Translations under genes and position numbers: made by a program
Shown here: positions 60,781 to 64,000 of the stretch, piece after piece
How the letters are laid out: each line of letters starts with the position of its first letter
Position numbering within the stretch: position 1 is the stretch's first letter
Notes under the pieces: generated by a model
The model's input: only the letters and a program-made list of their open reading frames with translations
Database searches by the model: none
Told to the model about the DNA's origin: nothing
NCBI GenBank assembly: GCA_934757865.1
Contig: CAKVLS010000004.1
Span: forward strand, 1 to 64,000
Source of the DNA: an uncultured Clostridia bacterium
Lineage (GTDB): Bacteria; Bacillota; Clostridia; Christensenellales; UBA1242
Length of the DNA: 64,000 nt
Reading direction: 5' to 3'

Positions 60781-62109
60781 TTAGCTTATTGTTCCTGTTT
60801 GTTTTAGGTCAGCGTCCAAGACTTTGATGCTGTCGTCTATTTTGGTTGGAGCTTCAGGAACGGGTTTTCTTACATAGATAGGTTCTGATTGACCATCAAT
60901 AAACTTGTCAGTTAAGATTATCTTCTCAATAGTCTTATCCTCAGGAGCTGAGTACATAAGTCCTATCATACTATCTTCTAAGATTGTTCTTAGTCCTCTA
61001 GCTCCAGTTTTTAATTTAATTGCCTTTTTTGCAACAGCAGATAGGCAAGCATCTTCAAATTCAAGTTTGATGCCGTCCATATCAAACATCTTGGTGTATT
61101 GTTTAGTGATAGAGTTCTTTGGAGTTGTCAAAATTTGGATAAGGGCTGGCTCATTAAGTTCATGAAGACCAACAACAATAGGTAGTCTACCAACAAACTC
61201 CGGAATAAGACCAAACTTAATCATATCTTGTGGTTGGATATTTCTAATATACTCGTAAGAGTCTTTTTCCTCTTTTGACTTAACGCCACTACCAAATCCT
61301 AGTGTGCTATCGCTCATTCTCTTCTCGACTATTTTGTCAAGACCAACAAAAGCACCACCGCAAATAAACAATATGTTAGTAGTGTCTATTTGGATCATCT
61401 CTTGTTGTGGGTGTTTTCTACCACCTTGAGGTGGGACTGAAGCAACTGTGCTTTCTAAAATTTTTAGTAAAGCTTGTTGAACACCTTCACCACTTACATC
61501 ACGAGTGATAGAACGGTTTTCGCTCTTTCTAGAGATTTTGTCTATTTCGTCAATGTATACGATACCCATTTCGGCTTTTGAGATGTCGTAGTCTGCATTT
61601 TGAATAAGTTTAAGTAAAATATTCTCAACATCTTCTCCAACATATCCAGCCTCAGTAAGAGTTGTTGCGTCTGCTTGTGCAAAAGGCACTTTCAAAATCT
61701 TAGCTAAAGTCTTAGCAAGAAGTGTTTTGCCGCAGCCGGTAGGTCCTATCATAAGAACATTACTCTTCTCTAGCTCGATAGGAGTTTCGCCCATATTGTT
61801 CTCTTTTAGCTCGGCGTTGTAGTTAATTCTCTTGTAGTGATTGTATACCGCAACCGAAAGAGCTTTTTTAGCTTCATCTTGTCCTACGATATAAGAATCT
61901 AGCATTTCCTTAATCTCGTGAGGAAGTGGCAAATCTACTTTTGTTGTAGTCTTGTTATCTCTAGTTTTGCCTTCATTAATAATGTCTTTGCAAACATCAA
62001 TGCACTCGTCACATATAAAACTGTCTCCTGATGGGCTAGAGATTAACCTTTTTACCTCGGCTTGACTCTTGCCACAAAAAGAACATACTAGATTTACTTC
62101 TTTTTGCAT
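60781..62109 (-). CDS. clpX: ATP-dependent Clp protease ATP-binding subunit ClpX
   Basis: AAA+ unfoldase that feeds ClpP. The 442-residue product starts [14 protein letters not shown]; the ATG at 62109 has AAGGAG upstream, and the longer frame to 62184 has no site. Zinc site Cys9, Cys12, Cys33, Cys36. Walker [13 protein letters not shown], Walker [11 protein letters not shown], pore loop GYVGED, sensor-2 near GARGLRTI. Follows clpP by about 120 bases. Confidence 0.98.
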   Translation of the reverse strand: MQKEVNLVCSFCGKSQAEVKRLISSPSGDSFICDECIDVCKDIINEGKTRDNKTTTKVDLPLPHEIKEMLDSYIVGQDEAKKALSVAVYNHYKRINYNAELKENNMGETPIELEKSNVLMIGPTGCGKTLLAKTLAKILKVPFAQADATTLTEAGYVGEDVENILLKLIQNADYDISKAEMGIVYIDEIDKISRKSENRSITRDVSGEGVQQALLKILESTVASVPPQGGRKHPQQEMIQIDTTNILFICGGAFVGLDKIVEKRMSDSTLGFGSGVKSKEEKDSYEYIRNIQPQDMIKFGLIPEFVGRLPIVVGLHELNEPALIQILTTPKNSITKQYTKMFDMDGIKLEFEDACLSAVAKKAIKLKTGARGLRTILEDSMIGLMYSAPEDKTIEKIILTDKFIDGQSEPIYVRKPVPEAPTKIDDSIKVLDADLKQTGTIS

Positions 62110-62231
62110 TATTTTTCTCCTTATATATTTTTGCCGTAAACAAAAGTTGCTAAACCAAAAATATTTTTTTAGTTTAGCAATCAATTTTTTGATTAGTCTA
62201 AACTTTGCTAATCTTGTACAAGTTTAGGCTT

Positions 62232-62828
62232 TTATTTTCTTTTGTAGAATATTTCGTCTATTAGACCATATTCTTTGGCTTGCTCAGCGGTCATATAGTT
62301 ATCTCTATCTGTATCTTTTTCAATTTGCTCAAGAGATTTACCAGTTCTCTCGCTAAGTACTCTGTTGATTTTTTCTTTAATGCGTTTGATGTGGTTAGCT
62401 TGGATCTCAATGTCGCTTGCTTGACCTTGTGCACCGCCCAAAGGTTGGTGAATCATAATCTCGCTGTTTGGCAAAGCGTATCTCTTGCCCTTAGTACCAC
62501 TAGCAAGAAGGAAAGCGCCCATTGAAGCTGCAAGGCCAATACAGATAGTACATACATCGCATTTGATATAATTGATTGTGTCAAAAATCGCAAGACCTGC
62601 AGTAACGCTACCGCCAGGGCTATTGATATATAAACTAATATCTTTGTCTGGGTTTTTGCCCTCAAGATAGATAAGCTCAGCAACTACAGTATTAGCTACT
62701 GCATCATCAATCTCACCTGTCAAGAATATTATTCTGTCCTCAAGTAGTCTAGAATAAATATCATAGCTTCTCTCGCCCTCGCTTGTCTTATCGACAACCA
62801 TAGGAACTAAAGCATTTTTTACTCCCAT
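62232..62828 (-). CDS. clpP: ATP-dependent Clp protease proteolytic subunit
   Basis: Serine peptidase, 198 residues. Catalytic triad Ser102 (AASMGAFL), His127 (MIHQPLGG) and Asp176. A few residues before VPMVVDKT are the propeptide removed on maturation. GGAGG precedes the ATG. Order tig-clpP-clpX-engB is common in Firmicutes. Confidence 0.98.
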   Translation of the reverse strand: MGVKNALVPMVVDKTSEGERSYDIYSRLLEDRIIFLTGEIDDAVANTVVAELIYLEGKNPDKDISLYINSPGGSVTAGLAIFDTINYIKCDVCTICIGLAASMGAFLLASGTKGKRYALPNSEIMIHQPLGGAQGQASDIEIQANHIKRIKEKINRVLSERTGKSLEQIEKDTDRDNYMTAEQAKEYGLIDEIFYKRK

Positions 62829-62857
62829 AATTTACCTCCATAAAAATTATGTAAATA

Positions 62858-64000
62858 TTATAGATTGTTGTTTGATTTTAAGAAAGTCATAAGTTTGTTT
62901 AGTAAAATGCCATTTTCAAGGTATGCTAGTTGCTCGCCTTTTAGCTCTTTTCTAATATCTTCAATAGATTTCTTATGCTCTTTACCCTCGTTGTACTTGT
63001 TAACAATATCTTCATCTGTAACATCTAGTTTCTCAGCATTAACGATAGCCTCAAGTACTAGTCTTGTCTTAACTGTCTTCTCAGCATCTTCTTTACGAGA
63101 AAGTCTTAGCTCTTCTAGGCTTTGACCAATGTATGATAGATAGTCTTCTAATTTTAGACCTTGATAGCTTAGTCTATACTCAAAATCTTTGATAAAGTCA
63201 TCAATTTGGTGCTCAATCATAGCTTCTGGGATATCTACTTTTGCATTATCAACAACTGCGTCAATCAAAGCTGCTTCTTGCTTGTGCATAGCTTCGTGCT
63301 CAGCATCCTCAGTTAGTTTTTTCTTAACATCTGCTTTTAGGTCAGCAAGAGTTTCAAACTCGCTAACTTCGCTAGCAAACTCATCGTTTAGTTCTGGCAA
63401 AACTTTTGCTTTGATAGCTTTTACTGTTACTTCAAATACAGCTGGTTTTGATTTTAGGCTTTCAACATGGTACTCTTTTGGGAAAGTAACTTTTACATCT
63501 TTCTTCTCGCCAACTTTCATACCAACAATTTGGTCCTCAAAGTTATCAATAAAGCTGTGTGAACCAATCTCTAGATCGTAGTCTTCTGCTGTGCCACCCT
63601 CAAACTTAACGCCATCAACTGAACCGCTAAAGTCGATAGTCGCAAGGTCGCCCTTCTCTACAGCTCTGTCAGTAACATCAATAAATCTTGCTCTTGAAGC
63701 TACCATTCTGTCAAGTTCAGCTTTGATATCTTTTTCGCCAATCTTAACTTCTTCTTTCTTAACTGTTAGTCCTTTGTAATCGCCAAGTTTAACTTCTGGC
63801 TTGTTCTCAACAGTAGCAACTATAACTATACCATTTTCGTTAATCTCTTTAATGCTCAAAGCTGGAGCGTCAACTGGCTCTATGCTCTTTTCATTTTGAA
63901 GAACTTCAAAATAGTATCTATAAAAACATCCGTCAATAGCATCTTCAAAGAATACTCCAGGTCCATAAGTTTTCTCGATAACTTTTCTTGGAGCTGCACC
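62858..64000 (-). CDS. tig: Trigger factor, 5' end outside the window
   Basis: Ribosome-associated chaperone and prolyl isomerase. The frame is open to base 64000; 380 residues are present and about 35-45 N-terminal ones are missing. It begins just after the ribosome-binding loop with AAPRKVIEKTYG. The FKBP domain has DLATIDFSGSVDGVKFEGG and FIDNFEDQIVGMKVGEKKD, and the helical C-terminal arm domain follows. The gap to clpP is 29 bases, so they may be co-transcribed. Confidence 0.97.
   Translation of the reverse strand, partial: GAAPRKVIEKTYGPGVFFEDAIDGCFYRYYFEVLQNEKSIEPVDAPALSIKEINENGIVIVATVENKPEVKLGDYKGLTVKKEEVKIGEKDIKAELDRMVASRARFIDVTDRAVEKGDLATIDFSGSVDGVKFEGGTAEDYDLEIGSHSFIDNFEDQIVGMKVGEKKDVKVTFPKEYHVESLKSKPAVFEVTVKAIKAKVLPELNDEFASEVSEFETLADLKADVKKKLTEDAEHEAMHKQEAALIDAVVDNAKVDIPEAMIEHQIDDFIKDFEYRLSYQGLKLEDYLSYIGQSLEELRLSRKEDAEKTVKTRLVLEAIVNAEKLDVTDEDIVNKYNEGKEHKKSIEDIRKELKGEQLAYLENGILLNKLMTFLKSNNNL

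Noticed and set aside
62858..64000. Altered ribosome-binding signature in trigger factor (GAAP where GKxP is common)
   Set aside because: Only the last residues of the loop are inside the window, so loss of ribosome binding cannot be judged.

Overview
The window is a low-GC (about one third G+C by eye), endospore-forming Firmicute chromosome, most likely class Clostridia. The reasons are the sporulation genes (spoIVA, spoIIGA, sigE, sigG, a ylmC/ymxH-type gene), a murE with the meso-diaminopimelate DNPR motif, FeoA/FeoB, NrdR, AGGAGG-type ribosome binding sites and many short U-tailed terminators. The species cannot be named from sequence alone. Nearly everything is on the minus strand. The exceptions are greA, an LRR-like membrane protein, a barstar gene, a DUF378 gene, an acyltransferase pair and a pair of tandem paralogs. 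No rRNA, CRISPR array, transposase or prophage was seen.

Layout. 1-2.4 kb: 3' end of greA and an LRR-like membrane protein. 2.6-4 kb: metK under a SAM-I riboswitch. 4-7.8 kb: an uncharacterised envelope operon (lipoprotein, small membrane protein, soluble protein, DUF1648-like protein) read from the rRNA methyltransferase gene rlmD. 7.8-13 kb: housekeeping genes (histidine phosphatase, ttcA-tcdA, U32 peptidase, galU). 13-18 kb: barstar, a 52-codon acidic ORF, a GH13 glucosidase, a beta-propeller-like protein, a truncated EamA transporter and an EEP-family enzyme. 18.2-18.9 kb: a seven-gene tRNA operon (Gly, Arg, His, Gln, Gln, Lys, Leu). 19-25.6 kb: DUF378, spoIVA, plsY, der, feoB-feoA, nrdR.

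25.7-43.2 kb is the division and cell wall (dcw) cluster with the sporulation sigma genes behind it. In transcription order it runs mraZ-rsmH-ftsL-ftsI/spoVD-murE-mraY-murD-ftsW, a HIT gene, murA-ftsQ-ftsA-ftsZ, spoIIGA-sigE-sigG-ylmC. It starts at an mraZ promoter carrying four MraZ-box-like repeats at 10-bp spacing. murF, murG, murB and murC are absent from it.

43.5-58.5 kb is more accessory. It holds an unknown membrane protein, a divergent hydrolase / acyltransferase / zinc-ribbon membrane protein cluster, and a dlt-like operon in the order A-C-B-D with its own Sfp-type phosphopantetheinyl transferase. It also holds an Old-Yellow-Enzyme-type reductase with a split aconitase X, and two tandem paralogs of an unrecognised family, the second with an eight-G ribosome binding site. 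58.5-64 kb holds a phosphoesterase, a probable spore-coat gene with a sigma-K/E-like promoter, and engB-clpX-clpP-tig (tig runs off the right edge).

The best candidates for undescribed biology are the rearranged dlt-like operon, the aconitase X/enoate reductase operon, the tandem paralog pair, and the lipoprotein/DUF1648-like operon. All functions come from motif recognition, without database searches.
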